Positions 1 to 8,835 of a DNA stretch of 64,000 nt are shown piece by piece; the first letter of the stretch is position 1; every line of letters begins with the position of its first letter. This DNA is from Lentzea jiangxiensis. Lineage in GTDB: Bacteria; Actinomycetota; Actinomycetes; Mycobacteriales; Pseudonocardiaceae. The notes beneath the pieces were generated by a model. It worked only from the letters and a program-made list of their open reading frames with translations, was not told the origin of the DNA and did not search any database. Location of the stretch: the NCBI RefSeq assembly GCF_900104175.1, contig NZ_FNIX01000004.1, forward strand, positions 310,001-374,000, given 5' to 3'. The translations under genes were made by a program, and so were the position numbers.

Positions 1-50
1 GTGACCGCCCGGACGCACTGGTGGATGTGGCCCGTACCATTCCCGTGTGA
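1..50 (+). CDS. Possible 3' end of an upstream gene
   Basis: The frame beginning at base 3 stays open to a TGA at 48-50 and would encode a 15-residue tail ending in Ile-Pro-Val. That stop overlaps the cysS GTG start as GTGA, the coupling seen throughout this window. In mycobacteria ispF lies upstream of cysS, but the tail is too short to identify. It may be the C-terminus of a coupled gene or simply non-coding. Confidence 0.3.
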   Translation, partial: DRPDALVDVARTIPV

Positions 51-1441
51 GCCTCCACATCTACGACACGGCGAGCCGGTCCCTGCGGGAGTTCCACCCG
101 CAGGTCAACGGAACGGCGTCGATCTACGTGTGTGGGGCGACCGTGCAGGGCGTGCCGCACATCGGCCACGTCCGCAGCGGCCTGAACTTCGACGTCCTGC
201 GGCGCTGGCTCGCCCGTGACGGCGCCGCCGTCACGCTGGTCCGCAACGTCACCGACATCGACGACAAGATCCTCGCCAAGGCCGCCGACCACGGCCGGCC
301 GTGGTGGGAGTGGGCGTACAAGCACGAGCGTGCGTTCGAGGACGCGTACGACGCGCTGGGCTGCTTGCCGCCGTCGTACGCGCCGCGCGCGACCGGCCAC
401 GTCACCCAGATGGTCGAGCTCATGCAGCGCCTGATCGACAAGGGCCACGCGTACGACGTCGACGGCGACGTCTACTTCGACGTGCGCTCGTTCCCCGAGT
501 ACGGCGCCCTGTCCGGGCAGCGGCTCGACTCCGTCGAACAGGGCGAGGCGGCGGTGCGCGGCAAGCGCGACCCGCGCGACTTCACGCTGTGGAAGGCCGC
601 GAAGCCCGGTGAGCCGTCCTGGCCGACGCCGTGGGGCGAAGGCAGGCCCGGCTGGCACCTCGAGTGCTCGGCGATGGCCACGACGTACCTGGGCGGCACG
701 TTCGACATCCACGGCGGCGGCCTCGACCTGATCTTCCCGCACCACGAGAACGAGCAGGCGCAGTCGCGCGCGGCCGGTGACGGCTTCGCGAACTACTGGA
801 TGCACAACTACTGGGTGACGCTGTCGGGCGAGAAGATGGCGAAGTCGCTCGGCAACACCGTGTCCATCCCCGCGATGCTCGACAAGGTGCGTGCGCAGGA
901 GCTGCGGTACTACCTGGTGGCGCCGCACTACCGGTCGCACATCGAGTACTCCGAGGACGCGTTGCAGGAGGCGGTCACGGCGTACGGCCGTGTCGAGTCC
1001 TTCCTGCGCCGTGCCGTCGAGCGCCTCGGCCCCGTCGAGCTGCGCGGCGACATGTGCCCGGACTTCGTGGTCGCGATGGACAACGACCTGAACACGCCCC
1101 AAGCCGTGGCCGCCCTGCACAACAAGGTGCGCCAGGGCAACACGGCGCTCGCCGACGGCGACGACGACACGGCCCGTTCCGCGGCCGAGTGCGTGCGCCG
1201 GATGGCTGACATCCTCGGCGTCGACCCGTTGTCGCCGAAGTGGAACGACGCGTCGTCTGCCGACCTCGGCATGCGGCAGGCGTTGACCACGCTGGTGGAT
1301 CGGCTGCTCGCCGAACGCCAGGAAGCCCGCAAGAGCAGGGACTTCGCGCGCTCCGACGCGTTGAGGGACCAGCTGCACGACGCGGGCATCGCCGTCGAGG
1401 ACACCCCCGGCGGTCCGCAGTGGACCTTGAAGGACGACTGA
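47..1441 (+). CDS. cysS: Cysteinyl-tRNA synthetase
   Basis: A class I aminoacyl-tRNA synthetase that charges tRNA-Cys in the cytoplasm. The 464-residue protein has the HIGH motif at residues 38-41 and KMAKS at 263-267. The zinc ligands expected of CysS are present as Cys29, Cys207, His232 and Glu236. Length fits CysS rather than the shorter mycothiol ligase MshC, a paralogue in actinomycetes. The GTG start overlaps a preceding stop (GTGA). The rRNA methyltransferase gene begins 5 bases after the stop, so the two are probably co-transcribed, as in mycobacteria. Confidence 0.95.
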   Translation: MSLHIYDTASRSLREFHPQVNGTASIYVCGATVQGVPHIGHVRSGLNFDVLRRWLARDGAAVTLVRNVTDIDDKILAKAADHGRPWWEWAYKHERAFEDAYDALGCLPPSYAPRATGHVTQMVELMQRLIDKGHAYDVDGDVYFDVRSFPEYGALSGQRLDSVEQGEAAVRGKRDPRDFTLWKAAKPGEPSWPTPWGEGRPGWHLECSAMATTYLGGTFDIHGGGLDLIFPHHENEQAQSRAAGDGFANYWMHNYWVTLSGEKMAKSLGNTVSIPAMLDKVRAQELRYYLVAPHYRSHIEYSEDALQEAVTAYGRVESFLRRAVERLGPVELRGDMCPDFVVAMDNDLNTPQAVAALHNKVRQGNTALADGDDDTARSAAECVRRMADILGVDPLSPKWNDASSADLGMRQALTTLVDRLLAERQEARKSRDFARSDALRDQLHDAGIAVEDTPGGPQWTLKDD

Positions 1442-1446
1442 CTTCC

Positions 1447-2418
1447 GTGGCTGGCAATTCCAAGCGCAAGGGCGCGATGCGCAATCCGGGCTCGAAGAAG
1501 GGCGCGGTCGTCGGTTCCGGCGGGCAGAAGTCCAAGGGCCTGCAGGGCAAGGGGCCGACGCCCAAGGCGTCGGACCGCCCCAACCACCCCGCGTACAAGC
1601 GGGCCAAGGTGGTGGCGAAGACCGAGGCCGTGAAGACCCAGCGGCGCCAGAAGACGGAGAAGGCCCAGGCCGAGACCGTCGCGGGCCGCAACCCCGTCGT
1701 CGAGTGCCTGCGCGCAGGCACGCCTGCGACGGCGCTGTACGTGGCGCTGGGCATCGACGCGGACGACCGCGTGCAGGAGGCCGTGCGCCTCGCCGCCGAC
1801 CGGGGCATCTCCGTGCTGGAGGTCGCCCGCGGCGAGCTCGACCGCATCACCGGTGGCGCGATGCACCAGGGCCTCGGCCTGCAGGTGCCACCGTTCGAGT
1901 ACGCGACGCCGAACGAGCTCCTCGAGCTGGCCCAGCGCTCGTCCACGCCGCCGCTGCTGGTGGCGCTGGACGGCGTGACGGACCCGCGCAACCTCGGCGC
2001 CGTCGTGCGCTCCGCCGCCGCGTTCGGCGCTCAGGGCGTCGTGCTGCCGCAGCGGCGCAGCGCGTCGATGACGGCGGTCGCCTGGCGCACCAGCGCGGGC
2101 ACCGCGGCGAAGCTGCCGATCGCGATGGCCACGAACCTGACGCGCACGCTGCGCGACTGGGCCGAGGCCGGTCTGATGATCGTGGGCCTCGACGCGGACG
2201 GTGACGTGGACGTCGACGGCCTCGACCTCGCGACGAGCCCGCTCGTCGTCGTGGTGGGCTCCGAGGGCCGCGGTCTCGGCCGCCTGGTCAAGGAGACGTG
2301 CGACCAGACCGTGTCGATCCCGATGGCCACGGGCGTCGAGTCGCTCAACGCCTCCGTCGCCGCCGGTGTCGTGCTGGCCGAGGTCGCTCGCCGCCGCCGG
2401 GTCGCCGCGAAGGGCTGA
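1447..2418 (+). CDS. rlmB: 23S rRNA (guanosine-2'-O-)-methyltransferase, TrmH/SpoU family
   Basis: Probably methylates the 2'-O of a guanosine in 23S rRNA using S-adenosylmethionine. The 323-residue protein begins with a lysine-rich, low-complexity tail of about 75 residues, typical of actinobacterial RlmB. A substrate-binding domain follows, then the SPOUT knot with its three motifs: [17 protein letters not shown] and the [10 protein letters not shown]-terminal motif. The frame is open far upstream into cysS, but the GTG at 1447, just after the cysS stop, is the sensible start. RlmB specificity is inferred from family and position; a TsnR-like role is the alternative. Confidence 0.88.
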   Translation: MAGNSKRKGAMRNPGSKKGAVVGSGGQKSKGLQGKGPTPKASDRPNHPAYKRAKVVAKTEAVKTQRRQKTEKAQAETVAGRNPVVECLRAGTPATALYVALGIDADDRVQEAVRLAADRGISVLEVARGELDRITGGAMHQGLGLQVPPFEYATPNELLELAQRSSTPPLLVALDGVTDPRNLGAVVRSAAAFGAQGVVLPQRRSASMTAVAWRTSAGTAAKLPIAMATNLTRTLRDWAEAGLMIVGLDADGDVDVDGLDLATSPLVVVVGSEGRGLGRLVKETCDQTVSIPMATGVESLNASVAAGVVLAEVARRRRVAAKG

Positions 2419-2484
2419 ACGTCCTGACGTAATCGGCTAGTTCGTGACGCTAAGCGCCTCGATTCGCCGACGTTAGTGATCGTT

Positions 2485-2523
2485 TTCCTGCCCGCGAAAC
2501 CGGTTCAGGTTCGCGGGCGGGAA
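2485..2523 (+). terminator. Hairpin after rlmB
   Basis: A 14-bp inverted repeat (TTCCTGCCCGCGAA and its complement, one G-U pair) with an 11-base loop lies 66 bases after the rlmB stop. There is no long U tract, as is common for actinomycete terminators. It probably ends the cysS-rlmB transcript. Confidence 0.5.
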
Positions 2524-2984
2524 AGTCGACTTTCCACACTTGCCAGAACTGCGCATCCGTTCGCATGACAAACGGCGTGGCCTATTACGCGCCACTCCCG
2601 GGCGCGGGTACCGTCGTCTCGTTCGCCATTAACGAGGTCTGCCGGGCAGGAGTCGGAGCAGTGTTGCACCGGTTGGTCGAGCCGAGGACGCCCGTTCGGC
2701 ACCAGCTGACACACAACGTGACCATTTGGGGTCCAATCAGGCGAACCCGAGGTCAACTGTGAAGAAGATCAGCTCTACGTTTCGGTATTGTAACTACTTT
2801 AGGTAACCGGTCTGCTCCGTTTAGGTACACACTGTGGTAGGACAGACGTTGAACGGTCAGGCAGCTTCTACCGTGATTGTCGATAGAAATTGATTACCAC
2901 CGGCGGGGGCGACGTGACTCGGCGCAGGACGAATCGGGACGTGCCGATTCGCCGCGCGCGGGCAACGGCCCCGCGAGGTCGCGC
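2524..2984. promoter_or_regulatory. Leader and promoter region of the MFS gene
   Basis: No convincing gene lies between the rlmB hairpin and the transporter start. The segment is less GC-rich than its surroundings, especially about 2760-2850. It contains a direct repeat of TTTAGGTA at 2798-2805 and 2820-2827, whose starts are 22 bases (two helical turns) apart. This may be an activator or repressor site or part of the promoter. A 65-codon plus-strand frame at 2565-2762 has no ribosome site and no recognisable features. Confidence 0.4.
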
Positions 2985-4211
2985 ATGACGACCCGCGGCG
3001 CCCTCCGCGAGCTCCTCGGTTTGCGCGAGTTCCGCGCCATGTGGATCGGCTCGACCGCCTCCACCGCCGGTGACCAACTAGCCGCGGTGGCATTGTCACT
3101 GCTCGTATTCGAGCGGACACAATCCGCAGCGTGGACTGCTCTCACGTGGTCGCTGACGCTCTTCCCGCCGCTGATTTCCGGGCCCTTGCTGGGATGGGTC
3201 GCCGACCGCTTCCCGCGACGCACGGTAATGGTGACGACGGCGTGGTCGCAGGCCGTGCTGATGGCCGTGATGGCCATTCCCGGCATGCCCCTGTGGGCCA
3301 TGATCGTGCTGCTCGTCGTGGTGCTGGCGATCTCCTCGCCGTACCTGGCGGCGCAGGAGGCGAGCTTGCCCCACGTCCTCCCACCGAAGCGCTACGACGA
3401 CGGCGTGGCCCTTTTCGGCACATCCGTCGACATCGCCCAGATGGCGGGCCTCGCCGCCGCGGGCTTCCTCGTCGCCCACACGAGCCCTGGCCTCGCACTC
3501 GCGGTCAACGCGGCCACGTTCGCCGCCCTGGCGATCCTGGTGCAGACGTCGGTGAAGCACCGCCCGGCAGCAGACCCGCTGGGCCGCAAGAAGAAGGACG
3601 ACGAAGAACCACGCGGCGTGCTGACGCTGATGGTGGCCGAACCGCGGCTGAGGACGCTGCTGGGCGTCCGTCTCCTCGCGGGCCTCGCGATGGTGCCCGA
3701 GGGGCTGGCGGTGCCGCTGGCGGCGAGCCTGAACGCCGTCTGGGCGGTCGGCCTGATCCTCGCGATCGAGCCCGCGGCGAACGTGCTGGGAGTGGCGCTG
3801 CTGTTCCGCCTGGTGCGCGATCCGGCGAAGCGGGAACGGCTGATCGGCCCGCTGGCGATCCTGTCGCTGGGGCCGTTGATCATGTTCGCTTTCCACCCGA
3901 ACCTGACCTGGACGATCGTTTTGCTCGTGATCGCCGGTATAGGCGGGGCTTATCACACGCCCGCTCGTGCGGCGTGGATGAGGCTGCTACCCGATCAGTA
4001 CCGTGGACGCGCTTATGGCATCGGTCGCGCAGCGCTGCGTTCGAGCCAGGGCGGAGGAATGGCCCTGGCCGGCGTGGTGGCCCATTCGATCGGATCGGTG
4101 ACGGCCACGATCGCGGGAGCGGGCGGTGTCGGACTGCTGCTGGCGACGCACGCCACCTTCGCCTTGAGACGCGCCAGAGGTCGCAACGACTCGAAGGCGG
4201 TGGCAATCTGA
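2985..4211 (+). CDS. MFS transporter, enterobactin-exporter/macrolide-efflux type
   Basis: A 408-residue major facilitator superfamily protein with about 12 hydrophobic segments. It has the cytoplasmic loop 2-3 signature (GWVADRFPRRTVM) and a charged central loop (about residues 205-220, KKKDDEE) dividing the two six-helix halves. The fold resembles the MFS_3/EntS group, so efflux of a small molecule is likely; the substrate cannot be read. ATG 2985 is chosen because GAGG lies 8 bases upstream; an in-frame TTG at 2877 would add 36 poorly conserved-looking residues. The gene stands alone. Confidence 0.75.
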   Translation: MTTRGALRELLGLREFRAMWIGSTASTAGDQLAAVALSLLVFERTQSAAWTALTWSLTLFPPLISGPLLGWVADRFPRRTVMVTTAWSQAVLMAVMAIPGMPLWAMIVLLVVVLAISSPYLAAQEASLPHVLPPKRYDDGVALFGTSVDIAQMAGLAAAGFLVAHTSPGLALAVNAATFAALAILVQTSVKHRPAADPLGRKKKDDEEPRGVLTLMVAEPRLRTLLGVRLLAGLAMVPEGLAVPLAASLNAVWAVGLILAIEPAANVLGVALLFRLVRDPAKRERLIGPLAILSLGPLIMFAFHPNLTWTIVLLVIAGIGGAYHTPARAAWMRLLPDQYRGRAYGIGRAALRSSQGGGMALAGVVAHSIGSVTATIAGAGGVGLLLATHATFALRRARGRNDSKAVAI

Positions 4212-4424
4212 AACAGAACGGTCACCAATAGCGATATCCGTCTCAGAGGCACCAGGATGATCCGGATGCATGATTGAAGTCCAGCCGAGGAGAGGTGGGG
4301 TTCAGAAGTCACGGTTGCGCATGGAAGGACACCTCCTCGTTGCGACGAGCAGCAGCGCAGGTAGGTCTACGACCTGGTCAGCGGCGGCTTTGCTCATGAC
4401 GTTCCATGAGCGTAGGGGGTCGTG

Positions 4425-5891
4425 GTGAAGAACAGTTTGACTGATCGCAGGCGATCGCGGGCACTCGGCTTGGCTCCGATTCGCAACTGGGACCTCTGGA
4501 CCGTTGCGCCCAGTGCGATCGCGTACTTTTTCGTGCTCGAAGCGGCCGTGGCAGTGGCCTCCATCTGGCTCCTGACGAAGCTCACCGCGGTGTCCCCCAC
4601 GGACTGGCTCCGCTTCGGCGCGCTCATCGCCGCGATCACGATCCACCTGACCGTCGTCCGCAGAGCGGAAGAGGCCCGCCGCAACGAGGCCTCCGGTCCC
4701 CACATCGACCTGACCTCGGTCTGGACCTTCGCGGCGGCCGTCGCGCTACCCGGTGGCCTGGCGGTGATCGCCACCATCTGGATGCGCATCCTGATACAGC
4801 CCATCGCCCGCCGCCAGCCCTACAGATTCGTCTTCGGCACCGCCTCCATGCTCGCCTCGACGCTGCTCTCGTGGGCCCTCGTCCACCTCACCGGCGTTTC
4901 CCTGGCGGCCACCGGGAACATCCCGACGGACCTGAGCCTGGTATTGGTTCTCGCAATAGCAGCGGTCCTATACTGGTTCGTCCAGGTGATGACCGTCGCC
5001 GCGGCGTTCAAGATCGTCACCCCGAACTCGAAGGTCCTCGACTTCCTGGGTTCCAAGGTCGACAACATGCTCGAGATGAGCACCCTCGGCGCCGGCGCGA
5101 TGCTCGGCATGCTCATGACGAGCCACTGGGTCGGCCCGCTGCTGCTGGTCGTCCCGGTCATCCTCGTGAACGCCCTGCTCTCCCGAGCGGGCGAACGAAG
5201 GACACACCTCGAACGCCTGCTGCGCGAGCAGGAGCAGCTCCACCAGCGCCTGGCGGCCGACGCCCACACCGACTACCGGACGGGACTGCTCAACACCAAC
5301 GGCCTGGCCGAGTACGCGGGCCGCCTGGCGGAGCGCTGCCGCCTGGACGGCGAACCGATGACCGTCCTGGTCATCGACCTCGACCACTTCAAACGCATCA
5401 ACGACACCTGGGGCCACCCGGCGGGCAACGCGGTCCTGGCCGAGGTGGGCAGGATCCTCCGCGAGAAGCTCCGCCCGGGCGACGTGGCGGGCCGGGACGG
5501 CGGCGAGGAGTTCGTGGTGGCCCTGAAGGCCACCCCGGTCGCCCAGGGCGTCACGATCGCCGAACGCATCCGCGAGGCCATCGGCTCCCTGGCCGTCCCG
5601 ACGACCGACAAGCACCGCAACGTGGTGACGCTCTACGGCCGCGAGATCCAGCCCCCGGAACCGGAGGGCGAGTCGCTGCAGGCGATCTCGGCCTCCATCG
5701 GCGTGGCCGTGATCCCGGACAACGGCCCGGACGTGGCCACGGCCCAGCACTCGGCGGACGCCGCGCTCTACAAGGCGAAGGAGAACGGCCGCAACCAGGT
5801 CCGGGTGGCAGGCCTCGACATCCCGCCACGCCTGATGCCCGCCCCGCGCCAGGACGACGTGACGAAGCCGATCACGTCCCGCACGGCCTGA
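4425..5891 (+). CDS. Membrane-anchored GGDEF diguanylate cyclase
   Basis: Predicted to make cyclic di-GMP from two GTP at the inner face of the membrane. About 230 N-terminal residues form several hydrophobic segments of a membrane sensory region. A short coiled linker (about 235-260) and a C-terminal GGDEF domain follow. The active-site loop is GGEEF at about residues 358-362. An RxxD product-inhibition site (RPGD) lies exactly five residues before it, as in PleD. No EAL domain is present. Tandem GTG codons at 4422 and 4425 are possible starts; AGGGGG is spaced better for 4425. Confidence 0.85.
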   Translation: MKNSLTDRRRSRALGLAPIRNWDLWTVAPSAIAYFFVLEAAVAVASIWLLTKLTAVSPTDWLRFGALIAAITIHLTVVRRAEEARRNEASGPHIDLTSVWTFAAAVALPGGLAVIATIWMRILIQPIARRQPYRFVFGTASMLASTLLSWALVHLTGVSLAATGNIPTDLSLVLVLAIAAVLYWFVQVMTVAAAFKIVTPNSKVLDFLGSKVDNMLEMSTLGAGAMLGMLMTSHWVGPLLLVVPVILVNALLSRAGERRTHLERLLREQEQLHQRLAADAHTDYRTGLLNTNGLAEYAGRLAERCRLDGEPMTVLVIDLDHFKRINDTWGHPAGNAVLAEVGRILREKLRPGDVAGRDGGEEFVVALKATPVAQGVTIAERIREAIGSLAVPTTDKHRNVVTLYGREIQPPEPEGESLQAISASIGVAVIPDNGPDVATAQHSADAALYKAKENGRNQVRVAGLDIPPRLMPAPRQDDVTKPITSRTA

Positions 5892-5907
5892 CGCGGGCTC
5901 GTGCGCG

Positions 5908-6110
5908 GCCTGACGCAGGCTTGCGCAGGGGTCCCCCTCGATCGGGGATCCCCCGCGACCCAACGTGCTCAGCGGGTCTGACAGCGGGTTGACCAGCGAC
6001 AACGGGTCGCAGCCGCGGAGTGATGCTCGCCAGGTCGCAGGCGAGCCGTCTTGCTCATGCGCTCCGGGTGGGGTGGCTTCGTCACGAGTCGTGCCTCAGC
6101 TCTCGCCGCG
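5908..6110. repeat. Dispersed intergenic repeat, copy 1
   Basis: Begins just after the diguanylate cyclase stop. It shares ordered blocks with a second copy at 30345-30582: GCAGGGGTCCCC then TCGAT, the 17-mer CCCCCGCGACCCAACGT (5950-5966), GGTCTGACA, GAGCCGTC, GGTGGGGTG, and a near-identical 26-bp end at 6081-6106 starting GTCACGAGTCG. The left part contains GGGGTCCCC and GGGGATCCCC, which can fold into a strong hairpin. No open frame is shared. It sits between a plus-strand gene and the 3' end of a convergent metal ABC operon. Confidence 0.7.
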
Positions 6111-6183
6111 CCACCCACCAACGGCGCCGGTCAGGGCTTTCCACCAGATCGGCGGGGTCCGGGGCAATGGGCCAAGCGGCACC

Positions 6184-6999
6184 TCAGGCAGCCCGCCGCT
6201 GCAAAGCCCCGATCCCGCGACAAACCAGGTAAATCACAAAACTGACCCCGGTGACCAATGCGGACACCGGCAACCCGGGCTGCAGTGACAAAAGAATTCC
6301 ACCCACTGCGGCAATCTCGGCGAAAACCACCGACAACACGGTGGCCCGCAACGGCGAAGCCGTCACCCGCATCGCGGCAGCGGCCGGTGTGATCATCAAA
6401 GCCAGCACCAGCAACGCCCCGACGACCTGCACCGACAATGCCGTGGCCACACCGACCAGCACGGCGAACACAATGGACAACCCGCGCACCGGCACCCCGC
6501 GCGAGACCGCCACGTCGGGATCGACGGAGGCGAAGAACAACGGCCGCCAGATCAACGCCAGCACGGCCAGCACGGCGACGGACGACACGACCAGCAGGTC
6601 CAGGTCCGTCGAGTCCACACCGACGATCTGTCCCGTCAGCAGTCCGAACTTGTTGGCGGAGCGTCCCTTGTAGAGCGCGAGCATCAGGATGCCCATGCCG
6701 AGCCCGAACGCGAGGATCGCCCCGATCACCGAGTCCCGGTCGCTCTCCCGCCGGGACAGCACGCCGAGCAGCACCGCGGCGATGATCGACCCGGCGAGCG
6801 CGCCATAGCCGACACCGATGCCGAGCAGGAGCGCCGCCGCGCCGCCGGTGAAGGCGAGCTCGCTGGTGCCGTGCACCGCGAAGGCCATCTTGCGGGTCAC
6901 GATGAACGGGCCCAGCACGCCGGCGACGAGGCCCAGCACGGCGGCCGCGATCAGGGCGGTCTGCACGAACTCCAGCTCGAGGAGGTCGAAGAGCGTCAC
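6184..6999 (-). CDS. znuB: Zinc/manganese ABC transporter permease
   Basis: A 271-residue integral membrane protein of the ABC-3 family (ZnuB/TroC type) that forms the channel of a metal importer. It has about eight or nine hydrophobic segments and the family-typical VVGALLVLALMITPAA stretch, followed by a MRVTASPL loop. It is the last gene of a three-gene minus-strand operon; its start overlaps the ATPase stop by 4 bases. Zinc is preferred because the partner binding protein has a histidine-rich loop; manganese remains possible. Confidence 0.85.
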   Translation of the reverse strand: MTLFDLLELEFVQTALIAAAVLGLVAGVLGPFIVTRKMAFAVHGTSELAFTGGAAALLLGIGVGYGALAGSIIAAVLLGVLSRRESDRDSVIGAILAFGLGMGILMLALYKGRSANKFGLLTGQIVGVDSTDLDLLVVSSVAVLAVLALIWRPLFFASVDPDVAVSRGVPVRGLSIVFAVLVGVATALSVQVVGALLVLALMITPAAAAMRVTASPLRATVLSVVFAEIAAVGGILLSLQPGLPVSALVTGVSFVIYLVCRGIGALQRRAA

Positions 7000-7787
7000 G
7001 AAGCGGCCTCCGCCGACAGGTGGTGCGTCTGCTCCTCGCAGGCGCCGGCGCCGACGACCAGGATCTGGTCGCGCACCCGCACGACCTCGACCGGCGTGCG
7101 GTACAGCTCGGACAGCGTCCGCGAGTTCATGACCTCTTCCGGCGTGCCCACTCGGAACCGGCCGCCCACGAGGTACAGGACGCGGTCCACGAGGGGCAGC
7201 ACGGGGTTCAGCTCGTGCGTCACGAAGAGCACGGCCGTGTCGGCCTCACGGCGGCGCTTGTCGATCAGCTCCGAGACCACCCGCTGGTTCGCGAGGTCGA
7301 GCGAGAGCAGCGGTTCGTCGCACAGCATCACCGTCGGGTCGCCGACGAGGGCCTGGGCGACGCGCAGCCGTTGCTGCTCGCCGCCGGACAGCAGGCCGAT
7401 CGGCGAGTCGGCGTACCGCTCGGCGTCGACGGACGCGATGGCCGCGTCGACGCGGATGCGGCGCTCACGGCGGTTGCGCAGGCCGAGACCCCACCGATGG
7501 CCGTCGAGGCCGAGGCCGACGAGGTCGCGGCCGCGCAGCGTCATGGACTGGTCGAGCGCTCGCTGCTGCGGGATGTACCCGATGGCGTTGTTGCCCCCGG
7601 CGATCGAGACCGAGCCCGACGACAGCGGCTGCAGGCCGAGCAGCACCCGCATCAGGCTCGTCTTGCCGGAGCCGTTCGGCCCGAGGACCGCGAGGAACTC
7701 ACCGGGCTCGACGTCGAGGTCGAGCCCGTCCCACAACACCCTGTCCCCGTAGGACAGCCGGGCCCCGCGCAGCGAGATGGCTGTCAT
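6996..7787 (-). CDS. znuC: Zinc/manganese ABC transporter ATP-binding protein
   Basis: The 263-residue ATPase that powers the metal importer. Walker A (GPNGSGKTS) is at about residues 37-45, with Q-loop IPQQRALDQ, signature LLSGGEQQR, Walker B VMLCDEPLLSLD and switch histidine VTHELN. It overlaps its neighbours on both sides by 4 bases, giving a translationally coupled binding protein-ATPase-permease operon. Confidence 0.88.
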   Translation of the reverse strand: MTAISLRGARLSYGDRVLWDGLDLDVEPGEFLAVLGPNGSGKTSLMRVLLGLQPLSSGSVSIAGGNNAIGYIPQQRALDQSMTLRGRDLVGLGLDGHRWGLGLRNRRERRIRVDAAIASVDAERYADSPIGLLSGGEQQRLRVAQALVGDPTVMLCDEPLLSLDLANQRVVSELIDKRRREADTAVLFVTHELNPVLPLVDRVLYLVGGRFRVGTPEEVMNSRTLSELYRTPVEVVRVRDQILVVGAGACEEQTHHLSAEAAS

Positions 7788-8740
7788 GCCTTGAGCGCCT
7801 GCGACAGCGCGTCCACCTGCTTGCTCATCCAGTCAAGGTAGCCGGTCACGCCTTCGGGCAGCGTCTCGGTGACCACGACGACCGGGATGCCCGCCGCCTT
7901 GGCCTTCTCCACGACCTGCTTGGTGACCTGGTTCTCGGTCTGGGTGTTCTCCAGCAGCACGTTGACCTGCTTGCCGTCGACGAGCTGGTTCATCTCGGCG
8001 AGGGCCGCGGCCGGGACGTCCGACTCCTCCTCGATGGCCTTGCTGAACGCCTCGGGCGTCACGTCCTGCGCACCGGACGCGTCGACCAGGTAGTGCGCGA
8101 TCGGCTCGGTCGCGGCGATCTTCTTGCCGGCGCCGACGCCCTCGACCTTCTTCTCCAGCTCCTCGAGCTTCGCGGCGAAGTCGGCGGCGTTCTTCTCGAA
8201 CGCGGCCTTCTTGTCCGGCGCGATCGCGGCCAGCTCGGTCGCGGCCGCCTCGGCCACCGCACCGACGGTGTGCAGGTCGTACCAGACGTGCTCGTTCTCG
8301 CCGTGCTCGTGGTCGTGGCCGTCGCCGGCCGGGGCCTCGCTGGTGGGCGCCTGGCTCGCGGGGGCCGCGCTGCTGCTCGGCTCGGCGTGGCCGTGGTCGC
8401 GCAGCGGGAACGCCTCGACCTTCTTCGTGGCGTCGCTGGTGATCAGCTTCGCGAAGAAGTCGTCGTAGCCGCCGCCGTTGAACACGACCAGCTTGGCGTC
8501 CTTGACCAGCGCGGCGTCGGCGGGCTTGCTCTCGTAGGAGTGCGGGTCGGCGCTCGGGTCGTCCAGCAGCGACTTGACCTCGACGTCGTCGCCGCCGACG
8601 GCCTTGACGACGCTGCCCCACACGTTGGTGGAGGCGACGACCTGGATCTTGCCGCTGTCGGAAGACGGTGTGGAGGTGCCGCAGGCGGCCAGGCTCACGA
8701 CGGCGAGAGTGCCGACCAGAGCGTTGCGGAGAGTCATCAC
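7784..8740 (-). CDS. znuA: Zinc ABC transporter substrate-binding lipoprotein
   Basis: A 318-residue cluster 9 metal-binding lipoprotein. The signal peptide ends in lipobox LAAC at about residue 19. The mature protein has the usual two lobes joined by a long helix. Between about residues 115 and 150 is a low-complexity loop rich in His, Ser, Pro and Glu (DGHDHEHGENEH), the flexible zinc-collecting loop typical of ZnuA. It is the first gene of the operon, with GAGGGACGGCGTG before the ATG. Confidence 0.88.
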   Translation of the reverse strand: MMTLRNALVGTLAVVSLAACGTSTPSSDSGKIQVVASTNVWGSVVKAVGGDDVEVKSLLDDPSADPHSYESKPADAALVKDAKLVVFNGGGYDDFFAKLITSDATKKVEAFPLRDHGHAEPSSSAAPASQAPTSEAPAGDGHDHEHGENEHVWYDLHTVGAVAEAAATELAAIAPDKKAAFEKNAADFAAKLEELEKKVEGVGAGKKIAATEPIAHYLVDASGAQDVTPEAFSKAIEEESDVPAAALAEMNQLVDGKQVNVLLENTQTENQVTKQVVEKAKAAGIPVVVVTETLPEGVTGYLDWMSKQVDALSQALKA

Positions 8741-8760
8741 GCCGTCCCTCGATCAGGTAA

Positions 8761-8777
8761 TGGAAACCGTTGTCGAG
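8761..8777 (-). promoter_or_regulatory. Possible Zur operator upstream of znuA
   Basis: The sequence TGGAAACCGTTGTCGA has an AAC-N-GTT core with imperfect flanking symmetry and lies about 20-35 bases before the znuA start. That is where a zinc-uptake repressor would bind. The match to actinobacterial Zur boxes is only partial. Confidence 0.3.
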
Positions 8778-8793
8778 TTCAGTTTACGACACG

Positions 8794-8825
8794 AAAAAGC
8801 CCCCGGCGGTCACGCCGGGGGCTTT
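8794..8825 (-). terminator. Intrinsic terminator after the sugar ABC ATPase gene
   Basis: A perfect 10-bp stem (GCCCCCGGCG and its complement, extended by A-T pairs) with a 4-base loop. On the minus strand it is followed by TTTTT. It lies 11 bases past the ATPase stop and separates that gene from the zinc operon. Confidence 0.85.
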
Positions 8826-8835
8826 CGCCTGTGAC

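Noticed and set aside
2565..2762. A 65-codon plus-strand frame before the MFS gene
   Set aside because: No ribosome site, no codon bias typical of the window and no recognisable feature. Kept as leader DNA.
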